Numbered from the stretch's first letter, positions 53,595 through 62,354 are shown. The stretch is DNA of 64,000 nucleotides from CAWHQZ01 sp963831645 (GCA_963831645.1 CAWHQZ010000012.1:62001-126000); one strand, 5' to 3'. The notes: a model not told the origin generated them from the sequence alone. Numbers and translations are program-made.

Positions 53595-54489
53595 GTGGAT
53601 AGCTGGCGCAAAAATCCGGCCGCGTTCTGGATCCTGGCCGCGCCCGGCAGCGTTCTGGCTGCTGGCTCTTTTTCTCATCCCGCTCGGCCTCGTCTGGCTG
53701 ATGTCGTTCGGCGAGAAGACGTCGATCACCGAGCTCGCGATCACCGGCACGCTCGCCAACTACCTGCGCAGTTTCGATCCGCTCTATCTGCAGATCATCT
53801 GGAAATCGATCTGGATCAGCGCGCTCGCCACCGCGCTCTGCCTCGTGGTCGCCTATCCGATCGCCTTCGGCATCTGCTTTGCGCCCGAGCGCTGGAAGCC
53901 GCTGCTCCTTCTCCTCGTCATCCTGCCCTTCTGGATCAACCTGCTCATCCGCACCTATGCGCTGATCGCCGTCTTCCGCAGCGCAGGGCTATGTCAATCT
54001 CGGCTCGAGTGGCTGTGGAACACTTCCGGGCTCGCCTGGGCGACCGGGTCAGTTCTCCCGTTTGAGATGCTCTACAACAACGGCGCCGTCATCTTCGGCC
54101 TCGTCTATGTCTATATGCCGTTCATGGTGCTGCCGCTCTATGCCACGATCGAGCGCCTCGATCAAGCTCCTATCTCGAGGCGAGCCTCGATCTCGGCGCC
54201 TCGCAGTTCACGCACTTTCTTGCAGCGTGACCGTGCCGCTCACCATGCCCGGCATCATTTCCGGCATCATCCTGGTCTTCATTCCCTGCCTCGGCTCGTT
54301 CCTGACACCCGACCTGCTGGGCGGCGCCAATGCCATCATGATCGGCAATGTCATCGAGCGTCAGTTCAAGGCCGCCAATGACTGGCCCTTCGGCGTCGGC
54401 GCTGTCGTTCCTGCTGATGTACGCGACCTTCGGCGCGCTGGCGCTCCGGGCGCTGTTCGCTGCCGCGCAGCAAGGGCGTGGACATCTGA
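53595..54489 (+). pseudogene. Polyamine ABC transporter permease (PotB/PotH type), frameshifted
   Basis: Inner-membrane permease. From GTG 53595 it reads VDSWRKNPAAFWILAAPG, then shifts near 53655 to LFLIPLGLVWLMSFGEKTSI, then LLLVILPFWINLLIRTYA, GAVIFGLVYVYMPFMVLPL, YLEASLDLGAS (the EAA motif), and TMPGIISGIILVFIPCLG. Slips lie near 53655, 53990, 54050, 54165, 54225 and 54400. The end is TGA 54487-54489, overlapping the next ATG (TGATG). Corrected length is about 295 residues. Confidence 0.82.
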
Positions 54490-55355
54490 TGGCCGACGCA
54501 GCTGAAACCCGGCTCAGGGCCCGCTCGACTACGGCAACCGGCTGTGGCTGAAGCTGCTCTTCGGCGGCATTCTCGTTCTGCTCTATGTGCCGATCGTCAC
54601 GCTCATCGCCTTCTCCTTCAATACCGACAAGCGCGGCATCGTCTGGCGCGGCTTCACCCTCGACAACTATCGTCAAGGCCTGGAACAACACCGCGCTCAC
54701 GAGGCCTTGACCAATTCGCTCGATCATCGCCTTCATCGCCACCATCATTTCCACGGTCATCGGCGCCATGGCGGCGCTGCTGCTGTGGCGCTTTCGCTTT
54801 CCCGGCAAGGGCGCCTATGAAGGCTTCATGGCGCTGCCCATCGTCATCCCGGAGATCTGCATGGGCGTCTCGCTGCTGCTGTTCTTCGCCTGAATACCGG
54901 CATGATGGACGCCGTCAGTGAAGCTCGCCCTGGCCGCTCAACCTGCTCAACATCATCATCGCGCACGTGGCCTTCTGTTTCCCCTTCGTCGCCGTCGTGG
55001 TGCGCTCGCGCCTCGTCGGCTTCAACCGCCAGCTCGAGGAAGCCTCGAAGGATCTCGGCGCCAGCGAATGGCAGACCTTCTGGAGCATGTCATCGTGCCC
55101 TTCATGATGCCGGGGCTGGTCGCCGGCGCGCTGCTCGCCTTCACGCTTTCGCTCGACGATTTCGTGATCACCTTCTTCACCTCGGGCCCCGAGACCGTGA
55201 CCTTCCCGGTCAAGGTCTATTCGCTGGTGCGGCGCGGCGTATCGCCGGAGATCAACGCCGCCTCGACGGTGCTGATCGTCATCACCGTGGTCGCCACCGT
55301 TCTCGCCATGAAGCTTCAGGCGCCCGGCCAAATCGGGCAAAGGCTGAGATCATGA
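54489..55355 (+). pseudogene. Polyamine ABC transporter permease (PotC/PotI type), frameshifted
   Basis: Second permease. Recognisable parts: LFGGILVLLYVPIVTLIAFS, GIVWRGFTLDNYR, TIISTVIGAMAALLLWRF, ALPIVIPEICMGVSLLL, HVAFCFPFVAVVVRSRL, EEASKDLGASEW (EAA motif), VPFMMPGLVAGALLAFTLSL and FFTSGPETVTFPVKVY. Slips near 54528, 54672, 54715, 54893, 54930 and 55083. ATG 54489 overlaps the previous stop; its own TGA 55353-55355 overlaps the ATG of the ATPase gene (ATGA). The operon spacing itself is intact. Confidence 0.82.
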
Positions 55356-56453
55356 CCGAACACGATCGTCTCCATCCGCAATCGTCACCAAGAGCTTTCC
55401 GGGCGGGGTCAAGGCCGTCGACAATGTCTCCTTCGACATCGCCGCAGAACGAGTTCTTCGCGCTGCTCGGTCCCTCGGGCTGCGGCAAGACGACGCTTCT
55501 GCGCATGATTTCGGGTCTCGAGACGCCGACCGCCGGCCAGATCATCATCGGCGGCGAGGACATGGCGCTGACGCCCCCCAACAAGCGTCCGACCAACATG
55601 GTGTTCCAGTCCTATGCGGTGTTCCCGCACATGACGTGTCGCGACAACGTCGCCTACGGCCTGAAGGTGACCGGCGTGCCGCGCGATGAAACGCAAGCCG
55701 GCGTGCGGCGGAAGCGCTCGACATGGTGAAGCTCGACCCGCTCGCCGAGCGCAAGCCCGACCAGATGTCGGGCGGTCAGCGTCAGCGCGTGGCGCTGGCG
55801 CGCGCCCTGGTCAAGCGGCCCAAGGTGCTGCTGCTCGATGAGCCGCTTTCGGCCCTCGATGCCAAGCTGCGCGACGAGATGCGGCTCGAACTGACGCGGC
55901 TGCAGGAGACGGTCGGCATCACCTTCATCATCGTCACCCACGACCAGGACGAGGCGCTGTCGATGGCCGAGCCGGATCGCCGTCATGGATCGGGGCGCGG
56001 TGCAGCCAGATCGCCACGCCGTCCGAGCTCTACGAGCATCCGGCCAACCGCTTCGTCGCCGACTTCATCGGCAAGGTGAATCTGATCGACGCGCAGGTGA
56101 TAGCAGCGCCAAAGGCAAATCGGTGGTCTGCGACGGCCAAGGGACTCGGCCAGATCGAGATTCCGCAGAGCCTGGAGGCCAGGGGCGATCGCGATCGCCG
56201 TGCGCCCCGAGAAGCTGAAGATCACGGCCAAGCGAGCCGACTGCCAGCGAACGTCATCAAGCTCGCCGGCAAGGTGCGTGATGTCGCCTATTATGGCGAT
56301 ACCAGCCATGTCGTGGTGACGGTCAAAGGACGGCATCGATCTGTCGGTCAACGTGCAGAACGAAACGTCGCCTCGGCGGCGCCGGCGTCGAGCGCGGGTC
56401 AGGAGATCTGGGTTTCCTGGGCGCCCGAAGATACGCTGGTGCTCACGGAGTAG
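55352..56453 (+). pseudogene. Polyamine ABC transporter ATPase (PotA/PotG type), frameshifted
   Basis: ATP-binding subunit of about 365 residues. Walker A GPSGCGKTT, Q-loop VFQSYAVFPHMT, signature MSGGQRQR, Walker B VLLLDEPLSALD and switch THDQDEALSMA are all present, the last parts after a slip near 55709. The C-terminal TOBE domain continues in other frames (ELYEHPANRFVADFIGKVNL, ANVIKLAGKVRDVAYYGDTS, ending PEDTLVLTE). Slips near 55375, 55709, 55970, 56005, 56110, 56185 and 56325. Last gene of the importer set. Confidence 0.83.
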
Positions 56454-56457
56454 CCGG

Positions 56458-57461
56458 ATGGCTCTGAATGGAAGCCGACGCGCCGCTGCCGGGCGACGAC
56501 GCCTTTCGCCGCGGAGACCTTCACGGCACCGCGATGGGAGGCGACCTATGCCGGCGCACTCTCGTTCATGCGCCGCAAATATACCCGCGATCTTGACGGG
56601 CGTCGACATCGCCGTCACCGGCATCCCCTTCGATCAGGCCGTCTCCCACCGCCCCGGCACGCGTTTCGGTCCGGAGGCCATCCGCAAGGCGTCCGGCGCA
56701 GAATGCCTGGGGTCCGTTCTGGCCGTGGATGTTCGATCCGTTCGATACGCCTCGCCGTCGTCGATTATGGCGACTGCTTCTTCGATTGGGGGCCGCAAGG
56801 AAGAGATCGTCCGGCGCATCGAGGAGCATGCGGCCGGGATCATCGACGCCGGCGTCTCGCATGCGTCAGCTTCGGCGGCGATCACTTCGTCAGTTATCCG
56901 CTGCTGAAGGCGCATGCCAGGCAAACATGGGCCGTTGGCGCTGGTGCATTTCGACGCCCACCGCGATGTCGAGCCCGATGAGGGCGGCCGGATCGATCAT
57001 GGCACGATGTTCAACTTATGCGGTCCGCGACGGCATGATCGACCCGAAGCGTTCCGTTCAGATCGGCATCCGCACCACCTTACCACGGCGAGCGTCAGGG
57101 CGGATTCAACATCCTCTATGCCGATGAAGTTCACGCCCGCAGAGCGCCGGAGATCGCCAGAGCGATCAGGGAGGCGGTCGGCCGGGGCCCCGCCTATCTC
57201 ACCTTTGATATTGATTGCCTCGATCCTTCGTTCGCGCCCGGCACCGGCACGCCGGTGCCGGGCGGGCTCACCTATCACCAGGCGCTGTCGATCCTCCGCG
57301 AGCTGAAGGAGATCGACTTTGTCGGCATGGATGTCGTCGAGGTGTCGCCTCCCTATGATCATGCCGAGATCACCGCCCTGGCGGCGGCAACCGTCGCGCT
57401 CGAATACATCTGCCTCGAGGCCTGGCGGAAGGGCGCCCGGCCGCACAAACTGCCGCGATAA
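56458..57461 (+). pseudogene. speB: Agmatinase-family ureohydrolase, frameshifted
   Basis: Second SpeB-like enzyme of the window, probably hydrolysing agmatine to putrescine since it lies in the polyamine set. Order of pieces: PRWEATYAGALSF, DIAVTGIPFDQAVSHRPG, FGPEAIRKASG, VDYGDCFFDWG, FGGDHFVSYPLLKAHA, LVHFDAHRDVEPDEGG, TFDIDCLDPSFAPGTGTP and GMDVVEVSPPYDHAEITALA. Metal ligands (GGDH, DAHRD, DIDCLD) are kept. The start is uncertain, near 56458-56468; slips are frequent up to about 57150, after which the rest is in one frame to the stop at 57461. Confidence 0.8.
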
Positions 57462-57466
57462 AAAAC

Positions 57467-57862
57467 GACGAGCATCGGCAGCCGCAAATGTGTCCGCCCG
57501 GAAAGGGCAGATGCCGGAAAAGTAAGTTTTGTCATTGCGGCGCACGCCGCAATCCAGCTTTGGATGGATGCCCTGATGAAGGCGCCGTGCGTGTATCTGC
57601 TCGCCAACCGCTATCGCGGAACGCTGTATGTGGGTGTAACCAGCGACCTCGCCCAGCGGGTATCGCAACACAGGCTGGGGCTCGTCGAAGGCTTCACCAG
57701 GAAGTACGGTGTGAAATCCCTGGTCTGGTATGAGCCTCAGGAAACCATGGAAGCGGCGATTCAGCGGGAGAAAAACCTCAAGGACTGGAAGCGGGCGTGG
57801 AAGATCGAGCTGATCGGTGGAGCTGGCTCAACAGGTCGAAGCGTCCGACGGCCGCGAATCAA
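57467..57862 (-). repeat. Duplicated 3' piece of the PuuB-like gene, split by a GIY-YIG element
   Basis: 57467-57520 repeats 58303-58354, and 57825-57862 repeats 58356-58394, both from the 3' end of the oxidoreductase gene at 58.26-59.54 kb and in the same orientation. In that gene the two parts are contiguous; here about 304 bp with a GIY-YIG gene lies between them. The copies differ at several positions. It is a partial gene duplication opened by insertion. Confidence 0.75.
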
Positions 57863-57866
57863 GTAG
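57564..57866 (+). CDS. GIY-YIG nuclease, C-terminus replaced (copy 1)
   Basis: Small GIY-YIG endonuclease of the UPF0213/YhbQ-like group. VYLLANRYRGTLYVGVTSD carries the GIY-YIG equivalents (VYL, YVG), QRVSQHR the Arg and REKNLKDWKRAWK the catalytic Glu. Up to KIELI it matches copy 2 (57531-57816 against 57872-58158 differ at only a few bases), but the last 17 residues are replaced by sequence from a duplicated PuuB-gene piece and the right inverted repeat is missing. The left repeat (57531 on, GTCATTGCGGCG) is present. The nuclease core is complete, so it could be active. ATG 57564 or 57576. Confidence 0.72.
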   Translation: MDALMKAPCVYLLANRYRGTLYVGVTSDLAQRVSQHRLGLVEGFTRKYGVKSLVWYEPQETMEAAIQREKNLKDWKRAWKIELIGGAGSTGRSVRRPRIK

Positions 57867-57871
57867 AGTTC

Positions 57872-58240
57872 GTCATTGCGGCGCACGCCGCAATCCAGCT
57901 TTGGATGGATGCCACGATGAAGGCGCCGTGCGTGTATCTGCTTGCCAACCGCTATCGCGGAACGCTGTATGTGGGTGTAACCAGCGACCTCGCCCAGCGG
58001 GTATCGCAACACAGGCTGGGGCTCGTCGAAGGCTTCACCAGGAAGTACGGTGTGAAATCCCTGGTCTGGTATGAGCCTCAGGAAACCATGGAAGCGGCGA
58101 TTTCAGCGGGAGAAAAACCTCAAGGACTGGAAGCGGGCGTGGAAGATCGAGCTGATCGAACGCTCGAACCCGAACTGGACCGACCTGTTCGAGACGCTCA
58201 TGCAGTGACCAAGCTGGATTGCGGCGTTCGCCGCAATGAC
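57872..58240 (+). mobile_element. 369-bp GIY-YIG element with 30-bp inverted repeats (copy 2)
   Basis: Inverted repeats 57872-57901 and 58211-58240, 30 bp with one mismatch in the loop of the internal hairpin. Outer ends are GTCATTGCGGCG; the hairpin TGCGGCG/CGCCGCA is followed by ATCCAGC. One GIY-YIG gene fills the interior. Size, layout and gene match the 370-bp element at 61864-62233, though repeat sequences differ. No clear target duplication (left flank GAGTTC, right flank GATTAA). Confidence 0.75.
57905..58208 (+). pseudogene. GIY-YIG nuclease with one-base insertion (copy 2)
   Basis: Same protein as copy 1 through METMEAAI-type residues, then a run of three T at 58101-58103 where copy 1 has two; removing one restores QREKNLKDWKRAWKIELIER and the natural ending PNWTDLFETLMQ with the stop at 58206-58208. 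Corrected length is 100 residues. The insertion cuts off the catalytic Glu, so as written it is inactive. Given the many slips nearby it may be an error in the sequence. Confidence 0.7.
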
Positions 58241-58260
58241 GATTAACCTTTTGAGGAGCT

Positions 58261-59539
58261 TCACCCCAGCGCGTCTCTGAGCCGGTACCATGCCATGGCG
58301 GCGACGAGCATCGGCAGCCGCAAGTGGCCGCCCGGAAAGGGCAGATGCCGGAAACGGCTCAACAGATCGAAGCGCTCCGACTGGCCGCGAATCACTTCCG
58401 CCATGAGCTTGCCGTAAAGATTGGAGAGCGCCACGCCGTGCCCCGAGTACCCCTGCGCGTAATAGGTCGACTTGCCGATGCGTCCCATATCGGGAAGGCG
58501 GTTGTAGGTGATGGCGATATAGCCGCCCCAGGCATATTCGATGCCCACATCCGACAGTTGCGGGAATATCCGGGTCAGGCGCGACTTGATGCTGGCTGCG
58601 AGGTCGCTGGGCTCGAGCTTGGAGTAGGCGACGCGCCCGCCGAACAACAGCCGGTCATCGCCGCTGCGCCGGAAATAGTCGAGAACCCAGTTCGTATCGG
58701 CGACTGCCTCGTCGTCCCGGATGAGCGCCCGGGCACGTTCATTTCCGAGCTTCTCCGTGGCCACAATGAAACTCGTTACCGGCATCATGGCGTGATAGAG
58801 CTTGCCGACCAGCCGCTCGATGTAGGCGTTGCAGGCGATGATCATGTATTTCGCCGTGACCTTACCCGCCGCCGTCCATGCCCTGGGCTCACCTTCCCAA
58901 TCGCAGCGCGTCACCCGTGTCTGCTCGTGGATCAGGGCGCCGGCCTGGCTTGCCGCGCGGGCGAGCCCGTTGCAGTAGTCGAGGGGGTGAAAATGTCCCG
59001 CCCGGCCCTCGCGCAACGCAGCGAAATAAGCCCGCGTCGCGAGCTTCTCCGCGAGCTCCGCCTTGTTGAGGAGTTGCAGGTCGCCGTAGCCCTCATTCTC
59101 CCATTCCTCCTGCAGTTCCCGCAGGCCCCGGAGCTTGCTTTGCTTCGTCGCGCAGTGGAGATAGCCCCATTTGAGGTCGCATTCGATGCCGTGAGTTCTT
59201 GATCCGGTGTTCGATCAGAACCTTGGCTTCTTGCGTGAGCTGGAAACACTTTCGCGCATCCTCGCGGCCCACTTGCGCGGCGACCGCGTCCTGGCCGGGA
59301 GAAAATCCCGTGCCGATATGCCCGCCGTTGCGCCCGGAGCCTCCATAGCCGACCCTTTCGGCCTCGAGCACGATGACCCGCTGACCGGCCTCAGCCAGCT
59401 CCAGAGCAGCCGACAGCCCGGTGTAGCCTGCCCCGATGATGCAGACGTCTGCCGTGCTGTCGCCCTCGAGCTTCGGATAGGTCGAATGGGGCCTGGCGGT
59501 AGCCCGGTACCAGGAAAGGCTTTCGCTCGGCTTAACCAT
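58261..59539 (-). pseudogene. puuB: FAD oxidoreductase, PuuB-like, one frameshift
   Basis: DAO-family flavoprotein of about 425 residues, similar to gamma-glutamylputrescine oxidase. N-terminal MVKPSESLSWYRATA then the FAD motif CIIGAGYTGLSAALELAEAG and GYGGSGRNGGH. Near 59197 the frame changes from LIEHRIKNS to HGIECDLKWGYLHCA, which is continuous in relatives. The C-terminal half is intact (GHFHPLDYCNGLARAA, EYAWGGYIAITYNRLPDMG, YYAQGYSGHGVALSN). Divergent from the PuuA-like gene with 134 bases between, which fits a shared control region. Its 3' end was partly duplicated next door. Confidence 0.83.
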
Positions 59540-59673
59540 GTAAGCCGTTGTAAATAATAGTTAACTTGCTTTCACCCATTGTTTCCTAGGCCATTTCCTA
59601 AAACGTGCCGAGGGCGTACATTGGCCCTGTGGCCGCGATTGAGGCCCGCCAATCCCCAAAGTTGCGGCTTATC

Positions 59674-61014
59674 ATGTCAAGCCAAAAGTTCGAAGAATGG
59701 TTCGCGGCCCGGCGCATTTCGGAGGTCGAATGCCTCGTCGCCGACATGTCGGGCACCGCGCGCGGGAAAATCCTGCCCCCCGCCAAGTTCCTGAAAGGCA
59801 GCCGGTCCGATGGCCTGCGCATCCCGGAGGAGGTGTTCGCGCTCACGATCACCGGCCGCTACGTGTGGGAGACCTCGGCGGTGAGCGATTCCGCCATCGA
59901 TGTCTACATGAAGCCCGACCCCGACACAGTCCGGGTGGTGCCTTGGTACACCGAGCCGACCGCCCAGGTCATCTGCGATGCCTTTCATCTCAACGACGAT
60001 CCCGTCGACATCGCGCCGCGCCATGTCCTGCGCCGGGTTCTCGAGCGTTATCGCGCGGAAGGCTGGCGGCCCGTGGTGGCGCCGGAGCTCGAGTTCTATC
60101 TGGTCAAGAAGAACCTCGACCCCGATTATCCCGTCGAGGCGGCGGTCGGCCGTTCGGGCCGCAAGGAGGCGGGCGGCCAGGCCTACGGCATCGACGCCGC
60201 CAATGACTTCGACCCGATCGTCGAGGACATCTATGACTACTGCGAGGCCCAGGAGCTCGACATCGACACGCTTTCGCACGAGAGCGGCCCCGCCCAGCTC
60301 GAGATCAACTTCAACCACGGCGATCCTTTGGCGCTTGCCGACCAGGTGTTCCTGTTCAAGCGAACCGTTCGGCAGGCGGCCCTGAAGCACGACATGTATG
60401 CGACCTTCATGGCCAAGCCGCACGACAGCGAGCCGGGCTCCTCCATGCACATCCATCAGTCGGTCCTCGACGCCAAGACCGGCCGCAACATCTTCGCCGG
60501 GCGGGACGGCAAGCATTCCGAGGCTTTTCTTCACCACATCGGCGGCCTCCAGCGCTACATGGCGGCTGCCCTGCCGCTATGGCGCCCGAACGTCAATTCC
60601 TACCGGCGTCTGGTGCCCGAATCGGACGCGCCGACCAATGTGCATTGGGCGATCGACAATCGCACGGTTTCCCTGCGCGTGCCGTCGTCCGATCCGGCAA
60701 ACCTCCGCGTCGAGAACCGGGTGCCGGGCGCCGATGCCAATCCCTACCTGGCCATCGCCGCATCGCTTGCTTGCGGCTATCTCGGCATGAAGGAGCACAT
60801 CAAGCCGTCCGATCCGGTCGAGGGCTCGGCCTATCGCTATGCCCACACTCTGCCGATCAATCTCGAGGAAGCGCTCGACAAGTTCAACTATACCAAGTCG
60901 TTCAAGGAAGTGCTGGGCGAGCACTTCGCGGAAGCCTATCAGGACGTGAAGAACGAGGAGATGCAGCACTTTCGCAGGTCATCAGCTCCTGGGAGCGCGA
61001 GTTTCTGCTGCTGA
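59674..61014 (+). CDS. puuA: Glutamine synthetase family, gamma-glutamylputrescine synthetase-like
   Basis: GS-family ligase of about 448 residues. VVAPELEFYLVKK carries the metal Glu pair, ESGPAQLEINFNHGDPLA and FMAKPHDSEPGSSMHIHQS the glutamate and metal site, and NRVPGADANPYLAIAASLACG the C-terminal core. In PuuA-type enzymes the amine acceptor is putrescine or another amine; the PuuB-like gene next door supports this. The last residues are out of frame: after EEMQHF a one-base slip near 60976 would give QVISSWEREFLLLNV and a stop at 61020-61022, the family ending, overlapping the next gene by ATGA. ATG 59674 is used; upstream in-frame codons lack homology. Confidence 0.85.
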   Translation: MSSQKFEEWFAARRISEVECLVADMSGTARGKILPPAKFLKGSRSDGLRIPEEVFALTITGRYVWETSAVSDSAIDVYMKPDPDTVRVVPWYTEPTAQVICDAFHLNDDPVDIAPRHVLRRVLERYRAEGWRPVVAPELEFYLVKKNLDPDYPVEAAVGRSGRKEAGGQAYGIDAANDFDPIVEDIYDYCEAQELDIDTLSHESGPAQLEINFNHGDPLALADQVFLFKRTVRQAALKHDMYATFMAKPHDSEPGSSMHIHQSVLDAKTGRNIFAGRDGKHSEAFLHHIGGLQRYMAAALPLWRPNVNSYRRLVPESDAPTNVHWAIDNRTVSLRVPSSDPANLRVENRVPGADANPYLAIAASLACGYLGMKEHIKPSDPVEGSAYRYAHTLPINLEEALDKFNYTKSFKEVLGEHFAEAYQDVKNEEMQHFRRSSAPGSASFCC

Positions 61015-61018
61015 ACGT

Positions 61019-61846
61019 ATGAAGGGCCTCCTCCCGGTGGCCCCACGAATCGAAGAAATCTCGAGCCCGCACAATCCGCTCATCAAGCTCGCACGCTCCC
61101 TTGCGCAGCGGAAGGCGAGGGAGGAAACGGGCCTCTTCCTCGCCGAAGGCTCGGAATTCGCGGCCAGGGCCATGGCACAAGGGTTCATGACGCGCAGCGT
61201 GCTGCTGTCCTTCGCGCGCGAACCTGACGCGGCCCTGCAGGATCTCGTAGATAGGTCGCGGTCCGGCGGGGCGCAGGTCGTGATGGTGCCGAAGGCCCTG
61301 CTGTCGCGCATCGCCGGCAAGGACAATCCTCAGGACGTGCTGCTGGTGGCGAGGCAGCGGTGGTCAACTGCCGTTCCGGGTGAGTTGCGAGAGGACGACG
61401 TGGTCCTCGCCCTCGACCGGGTTCGTGATCCGCGCAATCTCGGCGCCATCCTCCGAACAGCGGAGGCCGCCGGCCTTCGGATGATCGTCCTGGTCGGCTC
61501 CTGCTGTGATCCTTACTCTCCGGAAGCGGTGCGGGCGTCCGCCGGCTCGCTGTTCGCCGTTCCGCTGATGAAATTGCCGACGGAAGGCTTTGTCGAGTTG
61601 GCGGCCCGCTGGACCGGCGATGTCATCGGCGCCGACGTTGCCGCCGTCACCGACTTTCGGCATTCGCGCCGGGGTCCCGTCCTGCTGGTCATGGGCAACG
61701 AAAGCGAGGGTCTCTCGAGGGAAGTGTCGCAGGCATGCACGCGGCTGGTCCGCATTCCGATGATGCCGGGCACCTCATCGCTCAACCTTGCCGCCGCCGC
61801 TGCCCTCCTCGTCTACGAGCTGCGCCTGCCGGCGCTCAGCCCGTGA
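61019..61846 (+). CDS. TrmH/SpoU-family RNA 2'-O-methyltransferase
   Basis: 275-residue SPOUT methyltransferase. An N-terminal substrate-binding part (residues 10-80; SSPHNPLIKLARSLAQRKAR, FLAEGSEFAARA) is followed by the knot domain with motif 1 RVRDPRNLGAILRTAEAAG, motif 2 LLVMGNESEGLS and motif 3 IPMMPGTSSLNLAAAAALL. Close to the 23S rRNA methyltransferases of the RlmB/TsnR group; target nucleotide unknown. ATG 61019 overlaps the corrected stop of the GS gene. Ends just before the 370-bp GIY-YIG element. Confidence 0.9.
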   Translation: MKGLLPVAPRIEEISSPHNPLIKLARSLAQRKAREETGLFLAEGSEFAARAMAQGFMTRSVLLSFAREPDAALQDLVDRSRSGGAQVVMVPKALLSRIAGKDNPQDVLLVARQRWSTAVPGELREDDVVLALDRVRDPRNLGAILRTAEAAGLRMIVLVGSCCDPYSPEAVRASAGSLFAVPLMKLPTEGFVELAARWTGDVIGADVAAVTDFRHSRRGPVLLVMGNESEGLSREVSQACTRLVRIPMMPGTSSLNLAAAAALLVYELRLPALSP

Positions 61847-61863
61847 AATCCATCCAACCAACC

Positions 61864-62233
61864 GTCATGGCCGGGCTTGACCCGGCCATCCTCTTCTCAC
61901 TGGTTCAGTGTTTCGTAAAGATCGGTCCACTCAGGGTTCATCTTTTCGATGAGATCGACCTTCCAAGCCGGTTTCCAATGTTTGATATTCTTTTCCCGCT
62001 GTATGGCATCGATGATCCCGTCATGCCACTCATAGTAGACGAGCCGCGTCAGCCCGTAGCGTTCCGTGAAGCCTTCCATCGTTCCCGTCCTGTGCTCCCA
62101 CACCCGTCTCGGCATGTCGGCGGAGACTCCGACGTAGAGTACTCCGTTCCGCCGGTTGGTCATGAAGTACAGCCATCCGCCCATCCGCGGGATGGGTCCC
62201 GAAAAAGATGGCCGGGTCAAGCCCGGCCATGAC
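61864..62233 (-). mobile_element. 370-bp GIY-YIG element with perfect 27-bp inverted repeats
   Basis: Perfect inverted repeats 61864-61890 and 62207-62233. Outer ends read GTCATGGCCGGG; each repeat is itself a hairpin (GGCCGGG, five-base loop, CCCGGCC) followed by ATC. The only gene is a GIY-YIG nuclease on the minus strand ending 6 bp from the left repeat. Length is within one base of the element at 57872-58240. No target duplication was recognised (left flank CAACC, right flank GAGAA). Confidence 0.8.
61897..62184 (-). CDS. GIY-YIG nuclease (intact)
   Basis: 95-residue single-domain GIY-YIG endonuclease. GGWLYFMTNRRNGVLYVGVS holds the two strands (LYF and YVG), PRRVWEHR the catalytic Arg region, and IQREKNIKHWKPAWKVDLIE the metal-binding Glu. 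Ends PEWTDLYETLNQ, parallel to copy 2. The start ATG 62184 is 23 bp inside the right repeat; the frame is open through the repeat to 62334 but this part only translates repeat DNA. Many such genes are annotated as excinuclease-like or UPF0213; no repair role is shown. Confidence 0.85.
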   Translation of the reverse strand: MGGWLYFMTNRRNGVLYVGVSADMPRRVWEHRTGTMEGFTERYGLTRLVYYEWHDGIIDAIQREKNIKHWKPAWKVDLIEKMNPEWTDLYETLNQ

Positions 62234-62297
62234 GAGAAAACGGGACATAACCCGAGGGTGGTTCCGCTCGCCGGCGAATGATGCAGACCAACTCCGC

Positions 62298-62329
62298 CAA
62301 AAAAAGAGGGCGGCCCCCCGAAGCCGCCC
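62298..62329 (-). terminator. Rho-independent terminator
   Basis: On the minus strand a stem GGGCGGC/GCCGCCC (62329-62323 with 62314-62308) is followed by CTC and a run of seven T (62305-62299). It lies 26 bases after the stop of the small exported protein gene and should end that transcript before the GIY-YIG element. Confidence 0.78.
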
Positions 62330-62354
62330 TTCACTCTAAGCTAATCGGTCCGGA

